The notes: a model not told the origin generated them from the sequence alone. Counted from the first letter of the stretch, positions 41,465-56,621 are shown. The stretch: DNA of 64,000 nucleotides from Henckelia pumila (GCF_033568475.1 NC_133121.1:2542001-2606000), one strand, 5' to 3'. Numbers and translations are program-made.

Positions 41465-42959
41465 AAAAGGCCCACAAAATACCACCCACCCATTACTTGG
41501 TGTTTTATGTTTTCAATCTTAATTCTTGAATGTTTTCAATCAGTGCATGTGATTTTGTGTGTTTATGTATGACGGTCGTTATTATCGTGAGTCCGTGACT
41601 TATAACTCATCTGATACTAGATTTTTAAAGTTTAGAACGAAATTTTAGGTACGAAACTGTAATATGACAATCGTCTCCGCAACTCATGCATAGTCCAAAC
41701 TCAGATCAGTGAACCAAGATGCATGCAGTTGTTTATTAGTTTTGTGGGTAAGGTTTGGTGAACATTAGAAAAAGGTTATTTTCATCACCAACTTTATTGG
41801 GCCCTAATGGGGAAAGAGTCGTTCAATTTTCAACCACTTCATCTCATTCCTCCACCTTTTTTCCCCCACAAAATTAGTGCATATAAATCATCACAATATT
41901 GACAGAGGAGTATAATTTCCATCGATTAGGCAAGAAAAATGATTCTGATTTAATGTATTATACAAGAATGAAACTTATGTTTTTCAAAATATTTTAAAAA
42001 AAAAAAGAAAAGAAAAGAAAAATAGCCCTCATGGATCCATAATCCATTCCCTTAAAAAAAAACATAAAATAAAATAAAAATAGCCCTCATGGGTCCATTC
42101 CCTACTCGTCTTCTTGGACTAGACTTGTTCAAATTGACCTTCGATAAAGACCCATAATAATTGTTTTAAGCATTGAATCTTGAATCTATCTAGATATGTC
42201 AATCTACAGTTTATGGACCGGACTGCCCAAATCCAAAAGGGCTTACCAACAAAATAACCCACTTGTGTTCTTCGAACAATGCTAAGCCCAAACTCAAATT
42301 TTGGGCCTCGTGATTTTAGCCTATCCCAATACTCGTAAGAAAAAAGATACATAAAAAAAATAATAACAATTAAAATTAGGCGAAGTATTCGAGTCTTTGT
42401 CTTTATCCACGACGAATGCTAATTACTTTTTTAGTAGTGAATGATTGAATTGGTTTGTTTTTATTAATATTCTAATAATATTCAGTCTTAATATATATAT
42501 GACGCATTTTTGTTCAAAAAGCTGTGACGTGGGTTGAAATTGATATTTTTAAGCGACAATGCGATAAACAACATAAAAAATATAAAAAATCTTGTGATTC
42601 ATAAGTCAATTTTGCCGTATAGATTTTTTATCCTATTCATAAAAGTTTTTTAAATATTCCTATTATTATTTTTCACTTAAAAGTATCATGATTTTTTATT
42701 TATATTATTAAGAAATATTATTTAATATTTGTTAATTGTAATAAAAAAATATTATATATTTTTGTTAAAAACATATTGTGTAATATATATTGATCAAAAG
42801 TCTTATCTTTTTTTAAAAAAAGATAAATTACTACAGCGCAGCTATATATATATATAATAAATTAAATGGCAGAATCCATCGATCGTTAGCTTTTTTATAA
42901 TTTTTTTTTTCGGTCCACTTTATCTAATTACTTTGTTATATATTTACCCACCTAACTAA
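41465..42959. other. Intergenic, no gene seen
   Basis: AT-rich single-copy DNA between duplication copy A and the Harbinger-like element. No coding frame could be supported. Confidence 0.5.
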
Positions 42960-44182
42960 CAGGGGTGTATTAAATTTAGATTTTAATGATTTTTAATGAC
43001 TTTAAAAAATGATAGACTTTTGTGGAGTTGCTAGATTTTTATTGACTTTGATAAAATGTCACATAATTGTAAAAAGAATTCTATGGATTCCTGCAGATTT
43101 TTGACAGACTTTCATAGACATTTTTTTAATGAAATTTCTATAGATTTTAATTTATATTTGAATGGTAATGAAAATAGAGATAGTTAAGTATGTACAAACA
43201 AGTACAAACTTTTTAAAATTATATAATTTATTGACGAAAATAATAAATCTATCGTAATATGTTTATTTTAAATTATAATAATCGAGACATGTTTAGAAAA
43301 TTATTTGCTATGAATCCATTAAACAAACATATCCATAAATTTTAAGAAAATTCTTAACACATTGCCTGAAAGAAAAAAATATATATTTAAAAACAATACA
43401 AATTATATTAACATTGTTAATACATAACAACACAATTAAACTCCGGTGAAGTAATGTCTTTTTATTACAAATTATTAGAATTTAATCGACTAAAAAAGCG
43501 ATAAATAATATATTTTAAAATAAATTATAAAAAATGTAAAATGTAAAATAAATTACTGAACTTTTCCGATTACTTACGTAATTAATTTAATACTGTACAT
43601 AAGTTTAGATAAAATAGAAAAGATTAATATAATATTGTACATAATATAATTGCTAACATAAATATAAAAGATTTTTGTTAACGTAATAGCAATTAACGTA
43701 AGTTTACTATTAATAATAGTAATTGATGTATATATTTTAGATTAGATAAAATAATAGCAATTAACGTAAGTTTATTATTTTATATGTTTTCATGATTTTA
43801 TTTTTATGTTTTTATATAATTTTAATAATAAGAGATATATCTGTTTTTTTATGTTTGGAGAAAAATAATGATTTATAGGTTTTTTATAATTAAAAATCTT
43901 TACAAATCTCATAGTTGTACCTAAGGTTTCAATATTTGTACTAAAGAATTTAATAGAAGTCAATGGAGATTTAATGACATTTTGGATACCTATAGACTTT
44001 TGTAGACTTTTAAAAAATCATGTTTGAATACCACATGACTTTTAAAAACTCTATAAAATTCCATGTTGAATACCCTTAAACTTTTGTAAGTATATAAAAG
44101 TCAAAATTAAATACATCTAGATTTTTAAACTCTACAAAAGTCATTAAAAGTTATTATTTCTTCTTGATTGAATACACCCCTG
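42960..44182. mobile_element. PIF/Harbinger-like non-autonomous element (1.2 kb)
   Basis: The ends are inverted: CAGGGGTGTATTAAA on the left and TTGAATACACCCCTG on the right. TAA trinucleotides flank it (42957-42959 and 44183-44185), the target preference of PIF/Harbinger elements. Similarity between the ends extends inward (TTTTAATGACTTT, ACAAAAGTCATTAAAAG). The 1.2 kb body is very AT-rich and has no transposase frame. Confidence 0.75.
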
Positions 44183-45890
44183 TAAATGAATAAGTTGTCC
44201 AAAAAATTAAATGCTTAACTTGATTAATACCTAACAATGCAGAGTGCACATCCAACGATTTAGAGTTCAACCAACCCTATTTATTTCTAAACATATCAAA
44301 CTCCATAAAACGGATTTTTAGATTTGATTTTTGTTACCAAATCAAAAATAATCTTTTGGATCAACTTAATCTATATTTATAATGAAAAATAAAATATTTT
44401 AAATAAAAAAATAATAATCTATATTTATAATGAAAAATAAAATATTTTAAATAAAAAAATAATATTTTTTTAATTCATCTTAAATTTCATTCATGAGATG
44501 ATCACATATTAATTTGTGTTAAATAAATTCTCAAACAAATCTAATAAGTCCATAGGCGAACCGAGTACATGAGGTTGTAGACATTTGAACATTATGCTCT
44601 CAAATCATCGGTTGCATTCGGGTTTTTTATTTTTTGTAAGTTTGCTTTAATTTTCCAAAATTAAAACCGTGGAGTATGAATTCAAATGAAAGGTAAATAA
44701 TTTACAATATTTAAAATTTTTAATATGCAATCAAATAGTAAAGTATAACTATCAAATTTTTAAAAAATTTCTTGCTCAACCGCAGCTGATTAAACTAAAT
44801 TTATAAATATTTATTTTCCCCTTTCCTTTAAAATCCGCGTTTATCATAAACAAATATTTTTTTTATGGATTTCGATCATTTATAACTATCACATATTAAT
44901 AAAAGTATTTCTTTGTTTATCTATATATACTTTATAATATTAAAATGGTCGTATCAACTACGATACAGAAAAAAATATTATAAAAAGCCATTTTTAAAAA
45001 GTTTTTGATAATAACACAATCTCTAGATATTTCTCATATAAAAATTATCAGTTCCAAAAAAAAAACCCATATTCAAATCACTGATAAAGAAAAACTTACA
45101 AGTCGAATCAAGAATTTATATATATAAATATACATACATACATATGTGTGTGTGTGTGATTTATGGATTTTCTTAATAAAAAAAACTCGTATTTTGATAC
45201 TGATTATAGGATAGATTGATTAATGTTTATAAAATATTATATATAGTTAATAATAATAACGTCACTCAAAATTTTCTCAAATATATTGCAGCTCAAACAT
45301 TGTGCTTTGGTTTAAAAAAAAAAACATTGTATTTTGGTGGTTCTCATAATATTTTCAATTACCATTCCTCGAATAAATATTTGTTGCTCAAACATTGAAT
45401 TTCGATTGATCTAATAATAGTTATGGCTTATTAACACACACCTTAAAGTTTTCAAATAGATAGATACCATAATAATAGACACACCATCTTGTAAAAAAAA
45501 GATACACGATTCTTTTTCTTAGATTACAATTTGGGAGATATGAAATATGTTATGTCTTATAATAAGGGCTTATGAAGAGTTACGAGGTAAATCAACATCA
45601 ATAGTAAAAAAAATATACATCATGTTGATTTATGGACTACTTATCCATATTATATATCATATTTTCAAAATTATATCAAATATTTTGATAGCAAAAATTA
45701 AATAATCGTCTAATATTAATTATTCGAAGAAGATTCTCGTAACTATTATCATGATTGGATTCTATTTTCTATTGTTTCAAATTGCAATTACAAAACTTCA
45801 TAGTTATATTGTTTCCACCAAGAGCTAGCTAACTAAAGAAATCTTATTCGAATAATTGACACTAGACGATTATTTAGTTCCCACTATCAA

Positions 45891-45929
<39 letters not shown>

Positions 45930-46190
45930 TTCTTCACATATTTAATATCTTTATTATATATGAATATGTTGTAAGGATCGAAATTTAGGAAACTTATATT
46001 TTTTAAAATAAAAGATTTCTAAAACATAAAAAAAAATACGAGAATTAAAAAAGTCAATTGTCCTTAATCCTTTATGTAATAGTAGATTACCACTAAAACA
46101 ACCACTTTGAAATAAAATAATACAAGAAAGGCTGAGCATTAGCTCCGCCGCTTATTCTCAAGCGCCTCTCTCTCATACACGAACACACAC
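44183..46190. other. AT-rich intergenic DNA
   Basis: No gene seen. It includes a 48-bp tandem duplication at about 44369-44463 (ATCTATATTTATAATGAAAA units) and (AT)n at 45893-45928. It also includes the upstream flank of the E3 ligase gene. Confidence 0.5.
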
Positions 46191-46343
46191 ATGGCGACCC
46201 CCTTTAGCTTCTTTGTCTTGTCGTGGCTGTATCACATGGCGCCCACTGTGAAACCGTCATCTGTAGAAATTGCTTTGGTTCTTGAATTGAATTTGTTGGA
46301 TTGTTTTGTTGAGATCGAAAATCTTTTGAAAAGGGATCTGTGA
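46191..46343 (+). other. Possible upstream ORF in the E3 gene leader (50 codons)
   Basis: The ATG in CACACATGGCGACC opens a 50-codon frame starting MATPFSFFVLSWLYH and ending at TGA 46341-46343. It lies in what looks like the first, non-coding exon region of the E3 ligase gene, about 1 kb upstream of the main ATG. It has no recognised homologue, so it may be chance. Confidence 0.25.
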
Positions 46344-47374
46344 TGTAGGGTCTGCAGTTGTACGATTTAGTTTGTTGCCCAGTAGCTTGTGAATTTGGAA
46401 GTTTAGTTCTTGATTGTTGGATGGGCTATGTTTATTGTTGAAATTTAGTCTTTGATCTTTGATGGATTCAAAGTTTCTACTAGTGGGTCATTCAGTTTTT
46501 GTGTAAAATGATTGGTCAGAGTTTCTAACTTGGGTCGATGCTCACAAAGTTGCAATCTTTTTCGCTGTCCGTGTTTTGCTGTTTATTCTACCGGGCGTCA
46601 TTTTTTCTTTCTTGTTCTTTTCCGATGGAGATATGTTCACGAACTTTTGAATCAGCTGATGATCGCCCTCTGTCATTCAATAAAATCAAAGAGTTTGTGG
46701 TTTTATCTTAATTTTTTTGGTATTGTTTTGACTGTAGCTCTTCAATATTCACGCTTCAGCTTCCGATTGTTTATTTGACAATTTTAAAGCTTCCTATTGA
46801 TTTAATTTTGGTTGTTTCTTCGCGTGGTCAATTTCAAACTAATTGTGTATGTGAGAAAAAAATTGAATAGCCACTTAGTATCTTTGCCAGCTCTTAAATA
46901 TAGTGGCGTCACATTTTTTAAGTATTGTTTATCAAAATCATTTGTCTTAGTTAATGGAGTATAATACCACATTGTCTGGCTTGCTTCAAGTTGACAAATA
47001 ACCGATGAAGTTGCATTCTTTTCGACAATTTCTGATTCTGAAGTAAAATTAACTTTCAGGTTGCCTTTTTATGCAAGACTTGTTCTTTATGTCAATGGTT
47101 TTAATGTTGTGTCATGTATGTCGAGAACTGAGAATGACTAAATTTGCAGATTATCAGATCCCTGCTATTTTTCTGTTTTCAATATGATAGAGGCACATAG
47201 TATTTGATCTTGTATTTTTTTTTAAAATTTTATTAATCACATTCCCTTTACTTTGTATCTTGCACCAGAGTGCCTTCATTATCTTTCTTATTCATCTGAA
47301 GATCTGTGCAAACTTTCCGGCAATATTCTATACCAGTTTACAGCTCCGTAGAAGTCTGAGATATAATAAGAGAT

Positions 47375-49078
47375 ATGCAAGGGGAAAGAAGTTCCCTTGA
47401 TTCTTTTCCTGAAACAATTGACTTGAATCAGGGATCTATTCCCAATGACGGCTCTGTGGATCACTCCTCTTCTTGGGATAACCTGCTGACTCCAGTTGAA
47501 ACTCGATTGTCCAATTACATGGTTGCCTCTGGTGGCAGTAATATTAGTTCCACAAATGCTGTTAGCAGTCGTGCTCAGAGTTTTAGTGGTTGGGACCAAG
47601 GTGAATCCAGCTCAAGTGCAAATAATCCACAGGATCGTACTTACGATCATTCAAAAATGAGGCTTGGATGGTCATCCTCTTTTGGTCCTTGTTCCGAGTC
47701 TGATGCAAGGACATACAATTTATCTTTTGAACCATCTGGTTTCAGTAATGCTAGTTATGCCGGCAATCAGGTGACTGGAATATCTCCAAGAATGCAAAAT
47801 TACAGCTCCAATCTTGGTTCACTGGATGCACCTTCAAGTCATGGACCTATGAGGGAAAGTGATGGCCATGGAAGTCTAGGGGCTAGCTTACCTCATCATC
47901 TGTATAAGTCTGGCCAATCAGAGGCAGTGAAAACTTTGAATTTTTATGGTTCTTCCAGCGCAGCAGCTGCTTCTGGAAGTTCTAGTACGTTTTTCGAGAT
48001 AAATAATGCATCAGCTTCATCTGCAGGTCCTTGGGGTTCATCCTGCAAGCGAAAGACTGTTGAAGGCAATTCAGGACAATTTTGTCATGGTGGGAGTTCG
48101 AGCTCGAATCAGCCAGTGGAGAACTTGAAGCAGAATCCTATCCATGGTTGTTACTCTGGTCCAGGAAGTTTAAGCATATCATCTGAACCTTTGAATTTGT
48201 CTCTAACTAATCGCTCAGAGCAACTAAATTCAAGAGGGGTTGGAATGAGTAGGGCAACCCCTGCTACTTATTCGTCAAATGTTCCAGGAATTCCAGAAAG
48301 CTCGGGCAGAAATCCTGTTGGAAGATCGAATGCCAGACACCATGATTTGGTTCGATTTGATGCGGCTAGAGGCATTCCTCTGAGGCGTCCGACTGCTTAT
48401 GCTGCCCAGCCGCTTCCAAGACCTTTCTCAAGTAGTGAATCTTTAGAGTCGAGATCACCAGTTGTAGTGCCAATAAATCCAGGCAACACCCTTAATCAAT
48501 CTCATATAATACCTGTATCTGAGGATTTAGGTACACATCCTTACCCTTGGAATAGATCTTTCAGCACACGAGGTGGCAGCTCCTCAAGGTCATATGTTCC
48601 CCCTGGAGAAAGGGGTTCTGTGGTGCATGATGAAGTTAGTGCCAGAAGCTCTCTCAGAAATAATCCTGATTTTCACATGCTTGTTTCTGTTCCTGAGACA
48701 AGAAATGTTCCACAAGACCAAATTGACTGGAGTTTTGCCCCTGGAACTTCTACATCTTCTAGAAATCATTCATTTACTTATCGGATTGGCCCAGGTTCTG
48801 GTGCGCGTGCATCTCCCGTAGTCTTGTTGCCTCATCAGATGCAAAGATCTCAAGCCCATCAGAGATTCTCGGAATTTTTTCCTTGGAACCCCACTCCACA
48901 AATTGAATCTGATTCCGGATTTCGGAGAAGTCCTTTTGTGCCTTTCCCTTCTGCCTCATTTTCAGGAGATGAGCCACCGAGTACTAGTCTTGGACAGCAT
49001 CAGTCAGATCAACGTCAAGTGATGATGCTAGCGGTTGGCATGCTTTAGCTGCTGTTGAGGGAAGGCATAGATTATTGA
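47375..49078 (+). pseudogene. MBR/HIP1-type RING-H2 E3 ligase gene, 3'-truncated
   Basis: A 557-codon frame (47375-49048) starts MQGERSSLDSFPETIDLNQG and continues as a Ser/Asn/Gly-rich, disordered region, like the N-terminal half of plant MBR1/MBR2 and HIP1 (RHG1A) E3 ligases, which act on Mediator subunit MED25 and related targets. The family ends in a RING-H2 domain some 200 residues further on; none is present here. Near the end the frame goes wrong: after SDQR it reads QVMMLAVGML and stops. The next frame reads DDASGWHALAAVEGRHRLL, resembling the family's pre-RING region, then stops at 49078. Homology to the duplicated CCoAOMT segment begins at 49161. The gene therefore looks shifted by one base and cut off before its RING. 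If expressed it would lack ligase activity. Confidence 0.7.
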
Positions 49079-49904
49079 AGTTGTAACTGATGTGATGAAT
49101 ACTTAAAATTTTCAAACAGAAAATCCTTGTGTTTCTTTAATCATTTTTGCGCTCTGAAAATCTAATGTGTAATAAATTGAGGAGTATGTAATTAAGTGAT
49201 TACTACGTTTTTCGACCAGCATGAAGGATCGTTCTTGCACTCTTTAATTAAAGACAATTTAATAAAGGTATATGCTTTGCTTTAACGTATGATTTATCGA
49301 CCATATCTTCTATATATTAAGACACAGTTTGGAGTTATATGTTTTAATTTAAGTTAAAGCAACTGACCTGAAATAACTTCGTCCAACACATGCAAACCAA
49401 TCAAATATATTTGTTATCGATTTTAATTTATGTACACTAAAGTGAATAAAGTTTATTAATAAAAATGGATTATCTATTGCATCACTAATAAAGTGTTTGA
49501 TAATTGGGTCCAACTCGGTGAAACATTGACTAAAGAAAGAGATTGAAAAATTGACGAAAAATGACATATCTTATCTTCTTATTATTAATTATTAAACATA
49601 TTAATAGGTGGGTTCGAAGATAATACCTTCACTACTCACTAGTGTATTTGGTATTTACTAGCAAGATAATGCATTATTAGCCTTGAATTATACTTGAAGA
49701 TTTGTTGTCTTCTCTTTGGTAAGAGCACGAATATTCCAAGAAATTATCGAGTAGTTGGTGGATCTATAACATCGGATGCATCTATAGCCTCTAGGACATT
49801 AAAGAAATCACAAAAAATTAATCCCATAATTAAGTTATTTTGTTAGATCGATTTTCAATATTCATTGTATAGCTATATGGATTGATCGACCCTTCTCACA
49901 GAAG

Positions 49905-49942
<38 letters not shown>

Positions 49943-50184
49943 TGAATTGTATATAATTTGACTGTAATTAGTGATCACATCCTCTTTATATCAACCAAAT
50001 ATCAAAGGATTATTTTTAAAATTGGATTGATTAATAAAGAAAAAAACCCTTAAAATTTCTTATTTTTTTTTAGCAAGATGAAGTTACATATTTGTGAATA
50101 GAATCATAATCGTGGGAGATACAAAAGTTTTGATATGATTAAAATATTAATAAGGAATATTGTTGTAGTGTGAGAGGTGTATGA

Positions 50185-51615
<1,431 letters not shown>

Positions 51616-51772
51616 TCTTTTTTTGATGATCTTAATTTGTTTTTTTCTTGTTATTTGGTAATTTGTTTGATGGTGCTGAGTTGGGAGAGACGAAATGATG
51701 GTGGATATATATAGAAAGCCGAAACCCGGTTCGTATGCCGCGTCGGGAGTTGTTGGGTGGTGAACCGGTCGG

Positions 51773-51779
51773 GGTTGGT
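51773..51779 (-). promoter_or_regulatory. AC-II element kept in the pseudogene promoter
   Basis: ACCAACC on the minus strand is the counterpart of 40093-40099. Confidence 0.5.
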
Positions 51780-51893
51780 GAATGAATATTTTTCTACATC
51801 ATTGTGGAGTCTCTGGCGGGACCTATTTGAAGTTGTTGAGTGTGGGTCACATGAAATTATAAAACCCAAAAAAAAAGAAAAAAAAAAGAGGAT

Positions 51894-51980
51894 CTTCTTC
51901 TTCTTCTTCTTCTTCTTCTTCTTCTTCTTCTTCTTCTTCTTCTTCTTCTTCTTCTTCTTCTTCTTCTTCTTCTTCTTCTT
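51894..51980. repeat. (TTC)n microsatellite
   Basis: About 28 TTC repeats lie upstream of the broken CCoAOMT. Copy A has only a few TTC units followed by TTA repeats here. Confidence 0.9.
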
Positions 51981-52170
51981 TTATTTTTTTTTTCAGTTTT
52001 TTTGCCCGAAATCAATCATAATATCTACTTAAAGGTGGGTCACATGAAATTTTGTTCAACAGTTCCATTCCTAACTACTGTTTTACCAAATTTCGTGTCA
52101 TAAATTGACATCTTGTACAAAAACTCAACATCTTTTATTTCTATTTCAAAGTAATCATTCCTTGTGATAA

Positions 52171-52204
<34 letters not shown>

Positions 52205-52598
52205 TCAGAAAGTAAACATATTGAAATACAAACGATTAAACAATTCATACTAATGTCTCTTGCACACAATGCGTACATGTATATGGTTAAATGATTTTCA
52301 TGTTATTTTTAGTAGTCACATGATTAATTAGATTTCGTTGAGTTTGGAACCCTGAACAGACTGCCGGTGATAAGCCGAAGGAACGTGAGGAAGTTTAAAA
52401 ATGATAGTATCTAATCTAAAAATTTAAAATACAAACAAAAAAAGTGAATGTCATCTTGGTAAATAAGATAAAATCTAATGGCTAAGAAACAGAAAACCAC
52501 ATAAAATGACTAATTTATCTAATAATTTTGGTTTCGAATTAGTATAAAATCATAATTTTATTTCAAGCTTCACCAAGCAATTGAAATTTAGTTAATTA

Positions 52599-53014
52599 AG
52601 ACATAGTTTGGTACACTTGATAAGTGGGTGGTTAATAAATTATCCTTTCTCATCTCATGCTTGGTACATTTTTAAAAAGCTCATGACAAGTCAATGAGCC
52701 TGTGATAAATGTTTCTACAAGTGAACTATGTATCTTTTTAGTTTAGTGTGATAAATTTAATACAAGCAAAAAAATACTACAAAAATCCAAATTTAATTAT
52801 TACATTTATGTATGTACAAGATCTTGAATATCAATGAAAAATAGAATTTATTATGTTAAGATTAATTTCATCAATACAATGTATATAAATTTAATCACTC
52901 TTGTTAAAACCATACCAAACATTTAATATATTATCCTACCATTTTATTTATCCTTAATTTATCCTTATATTATATATCATATACTTATCCTATTATATGT
53001 ACCAAACTATGCCT
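52599..53014. mobile_element. Inverted-repeat element inserted after the duplication
   Basis: The ends are inverse: AGACATAGTTTGGTAC and GTACCAAACTATGCCT, about 416 bp. Copy A has the uninterrupted empty site near 41195-41210, which shows an insertion and helps define the ends. The superfamily is uncertain because the flanking duplication is decayed. Confidence 0.75.
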
Positions 53015-53279
53015 CAAGGTTTTTACTTTAATAATATAGTATAGTAAGATAAAAATTCGTGGACTCAAACGATTAATATAAACAAACGAAAATTTCAAAA
53101 CTATGTTGAAAAAGACAATTTTTTTAATAAAAAAAAATACTACTTTTATGATTAACAAGTTATCAATATTTGCTTCAAAATGAAAAATTTTGTTTGGGGA
53201 AAAAAATTTATATCAACTTTCAAAATATCTATTTCCTAACAAGTAGTGGTTGAACCTTCGAATGGACAAAGCTCCACCC

Positions 53280-54540
53280 TCCTACTAATGGAAATGGTAC
53301 GGTACAATCCACCCTATTGTAGCTCAACGACCGCTACCTCCCGGTCCGTCCAACCTAAGTCATTCTTCGTAGAATGGGGTGTCCAGAACAAAAACCGAGG
53401 ACGTGAGCTAACAACGCTCAGTACGAAAATATGAGTATACACATGTTATGAATGTTAAATGAAAATGAAAGGGTATCGGAAACCTATCACGGTAGAAATT
53501 CTTGCTCAACAAGTGGTGTCATGGTATGCAACACGCTGGGTCGTCGCATCAGGAGGTACTATCATATCATAAGAAATACTTGGAAATAACCTGACTCAAA
53601 TCCATGGAATTCATCCACAAACCTCGGGGCTGAGAAACCCCTCTACTAGTAATATCAAGGTATATGCTCAACATGATAATGCATGCAGCATAATAATTAG
53701 AGCTGTCAAAGTGGATTGGGCCCGTTGGGTTGGTCCAGCCCAGCCCGCTATATAGGCGGGTAGAAAATTGTCAATTTTCAACCCGCCTAAATAGTGGTCC
53801 GGCCCGCCCCGCTATATAGGCGGGTAGGAAATTGTCAATTTCCAACCCGCCTAAATAGTGGTCCGGCCCGCCCCGTCCCTTCAAGTGGTGGGTTGCGGGC
53901 CAACCCGCCCCAACCTGTCAAATATAACTAAAAATTGGCGGGTTGGGTTGATAATTTTCCAACCTGCCTAAATGGTGGGCTGACGCGGCTTGTCCCGACA
54001 ATAGGCGGGTTTTGGTGGGTTGCGGATTGGGCCGCCCCGCCGGCCCATTTTGACAGCTCTAATAATAATCGTGACATAATAATTACACATAAGTCATGCC
54101 ATATAAATCATGTAAACATAGAATATGCATATTCAACCAGGATATCTAAGATAGTACGTGTGTAGCTCAAAATAAGCAACCTAGCGATAATGGCTCTCTA
54201 GTCAAACCTATAAACAGATAATCACTGTATTACTAAATGTCTACTAAAGCCTTAATTACTAGACTAATAACTACTTGTTGAAGCTAATCAGAGTCTAAAA
54301 TTAGTATTACTTTTCATTATTAAATATGGATTGAGTCGATATGTCTCACAAGAGACCTACTCTAAAATCATGCAAGTTTAAAAGAAAAAGTTACTAACTT
54401 AGTATGCAAATATTTGGTATTTTATAAAGCACAAAAAATGATTTAACTATATACACATATCAAAACAACAACAATAAATAAATACAATAAATTAAATGGA
54501 AACAAATTTGTTTATGCAAATTTGAAGCCAAATCCTTCAA
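53280..54540 (-). mobile_element. Possible gypsy LTR fragment, interrupted by a hAT MITE
   Basis: The less AT-rich DNA at 53280-53697 and again after 54061 resembles plant gypsy LTR sequence (GACGTGAGCTA, CGCTCAGTAC and similar motifs). It begins exactly where similarity between duplication copies A and B ends. It is a broken fossil with no clear termini. The family is a guess. Confidence 0.35.
53698..54061. mobile_element. hAT-like MITE (364 bp)
   Basis: The ends are perfect inverses: TAGAGCTGTCAAA and TTTTGACAGCTCTA. The 8-bp flanks ATAATAAT (53690-53697 and 54062-54069) match. The body has repeated GGCGGGT and GGCCCGCC motifs. The 8-bp duplication fits hAT. Confidence 0.8.
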
Positions 54541-56621
54541 GACCCTTTTTTATGGTTTCGGGAGAATTTCACTTTAAGACTTAGTTTATACATTTTCTTA
54601 TGTTTAAGTCCAATCCAATTGAAAGGTTGGATAATATCTAGAGTACCGTTATATTTTAAAGACAGAGAATTAATATGAAGCTAAATGTCATGTATAGAAG
54701 AACGATTATTGGTTTTTCAGATCCAAAAGGATGCAATTTCTATTGATCATCATGCATTGCATTTTCATTTCATCTCATTTTACATTTTACTTGTCATATT
54801 TATTTGGTCATTTCGTGTAGGGCTTGTGTCCATCCCTCACAGCTACTGCATGTTTTGTACGAGGACATAATGAAAATTAATATTTTTAGTTATTGGGACA
54901 AATTTATGAACTTTTAAATTTGATGGCTTTCATTTTTATTTCTTGAGATGTTAAAACTCTGAGAGTTATTGCGACTGCATAATTTAGAAAAGGTTTTGGA
55001 TATTGTTGAAATTCTTTTTGTCGTTTGGAAATAGAACCTCGAGATGTTTGTATATATATAATTAGAATTCGTGCGTTTTTGGGATAATCAAAAAATACAT
55101 TTGAGATGCTGCATCCCCTTTTTTTTCAATTGAATTTAATTTTACCACATTAAAATTCGATACTTTAAATGAGTGAGGATATTCATTTAAATTTTTGTTT
55201 AAGGGGGAATTGTACTTTTCTTGAAAATGCATCAATTTTCCAGAAAAGGTTCTGACTGGCTCAAAATAAGGTCAAATGTATTATTGAATGAAGCACGTGT
55301 CAAACAATTTGTTGAAACAAATATCATATATTTCATTTGAGTCGTTGCATGACTTAAATTATCTGAATTATATTATTATCATTAACTATACATTTTGGTA
55401 AAACAAAAATATTAAAATATATCATTATCATCAGCTATATCTTTTGATAAAACGAAAAAACAGCCAAATGCTTGAAAAGAAATATACTTCAAAAATCCTA
55501 AATGTTAATGTCAATTCACAATAAACTCAACAATTAAATACTGTTTTTCGCTACACCTTCCAAATTAAAAGTACCTACTTTTGTTTTCTATCATAGAAGT
55601 TTTTCTCCGTCAAACACCACCTGTTTATTTGTTTCTTATAAAGAAAAAGAAGATTTTTTTAAAAAAGAAACCAGTTTATCTGTTCTTCGAAAAGAAAAAA
55701 ACAAACAAATGAACGAACAAATACCCTGTATTTACTTTTCAAAAAGAAAAAACAGCTTTAAAAAACAATAACATTTCAAAATTAAAAGAAATAGGAAAAA
55801 AAGTAATATTTAAAAAAATAGATAAATAAATGTGAGATATATAAATAAAAGATATAGGATGGCAGGCCTATATTTTTTGGACACTTCAATTATTTCTTGA
55901 CAAATAATAACTTTAAAATAGAACTATCCATCTATTCATTACTTTCAACAAGAACAATCTATTTCCGAACAGATTAAACCTTAACAACATATTAAACTTA
56001 TTTTAGGTTTAAAATGAATTTGACCAGCCGAACTCTCAAAAATAATTATCTCTATTTAGATAACACTAGAAATGTGATGTTTGAAACATTACACTTTTCG
56101 AGTAAGTAAATCGGCATCCATACCCCTTTAATCCCACACAGTTCGATTAATCAGCACCAGAGTTATATCGAGAAACTATAAGGGAAGTGAAATTGTTTAA
56201 ATTGAAAATAAATAAACGCACATCTATCTAAATCTAAAAGTAAAATATGTAGAAAATAGATACAAAATTGTTGGTTTTCAATCAAACTAATCTCTTGAGC
56301 ACTTCACCATTTAAAAGTTTATGCACCCAAGGAGCTTTTTGCTATGACATATTCGAAGTAACAAAATTAATTTGTTCCGAACAGCATGCTTCTGCTAGTT
56401 TTGGGCACTCTACTGACCACAAAATTCGTCATCTAAATTACAGGCAATTTTAACCACTTTCCCACTGGAAGAAATTTTGTGTAAAACCCGACACAAAGGG
56501 GAGACGCTACAGCTCAAGAAAACTTCAAAAAACCAATGTAACAGGTACTATAAATATAAATAAATGTGTAAGTTGTTCTGTAACTTACATTGTTCACGAG
56601 TTGGACACACGCCGCTTCCTG
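54541..56621. other. Intergenic, downstream of the tRNA-synthetase gene
   Basis: AT-rich. About 54655-54735 resembles 57738-57812 inside the synthetase gene (AGAATTAA-TATG-AGCT and ATCCAAAAGGA blocks), suggesting a shared dispersed repeat. No gene could be supported. Confidence 0.4.

Noticed and set aside
51757-52032. Open frame encoding a long poly-Phe run
   Set aside because: It is created by the (TTC)n microsatellite.
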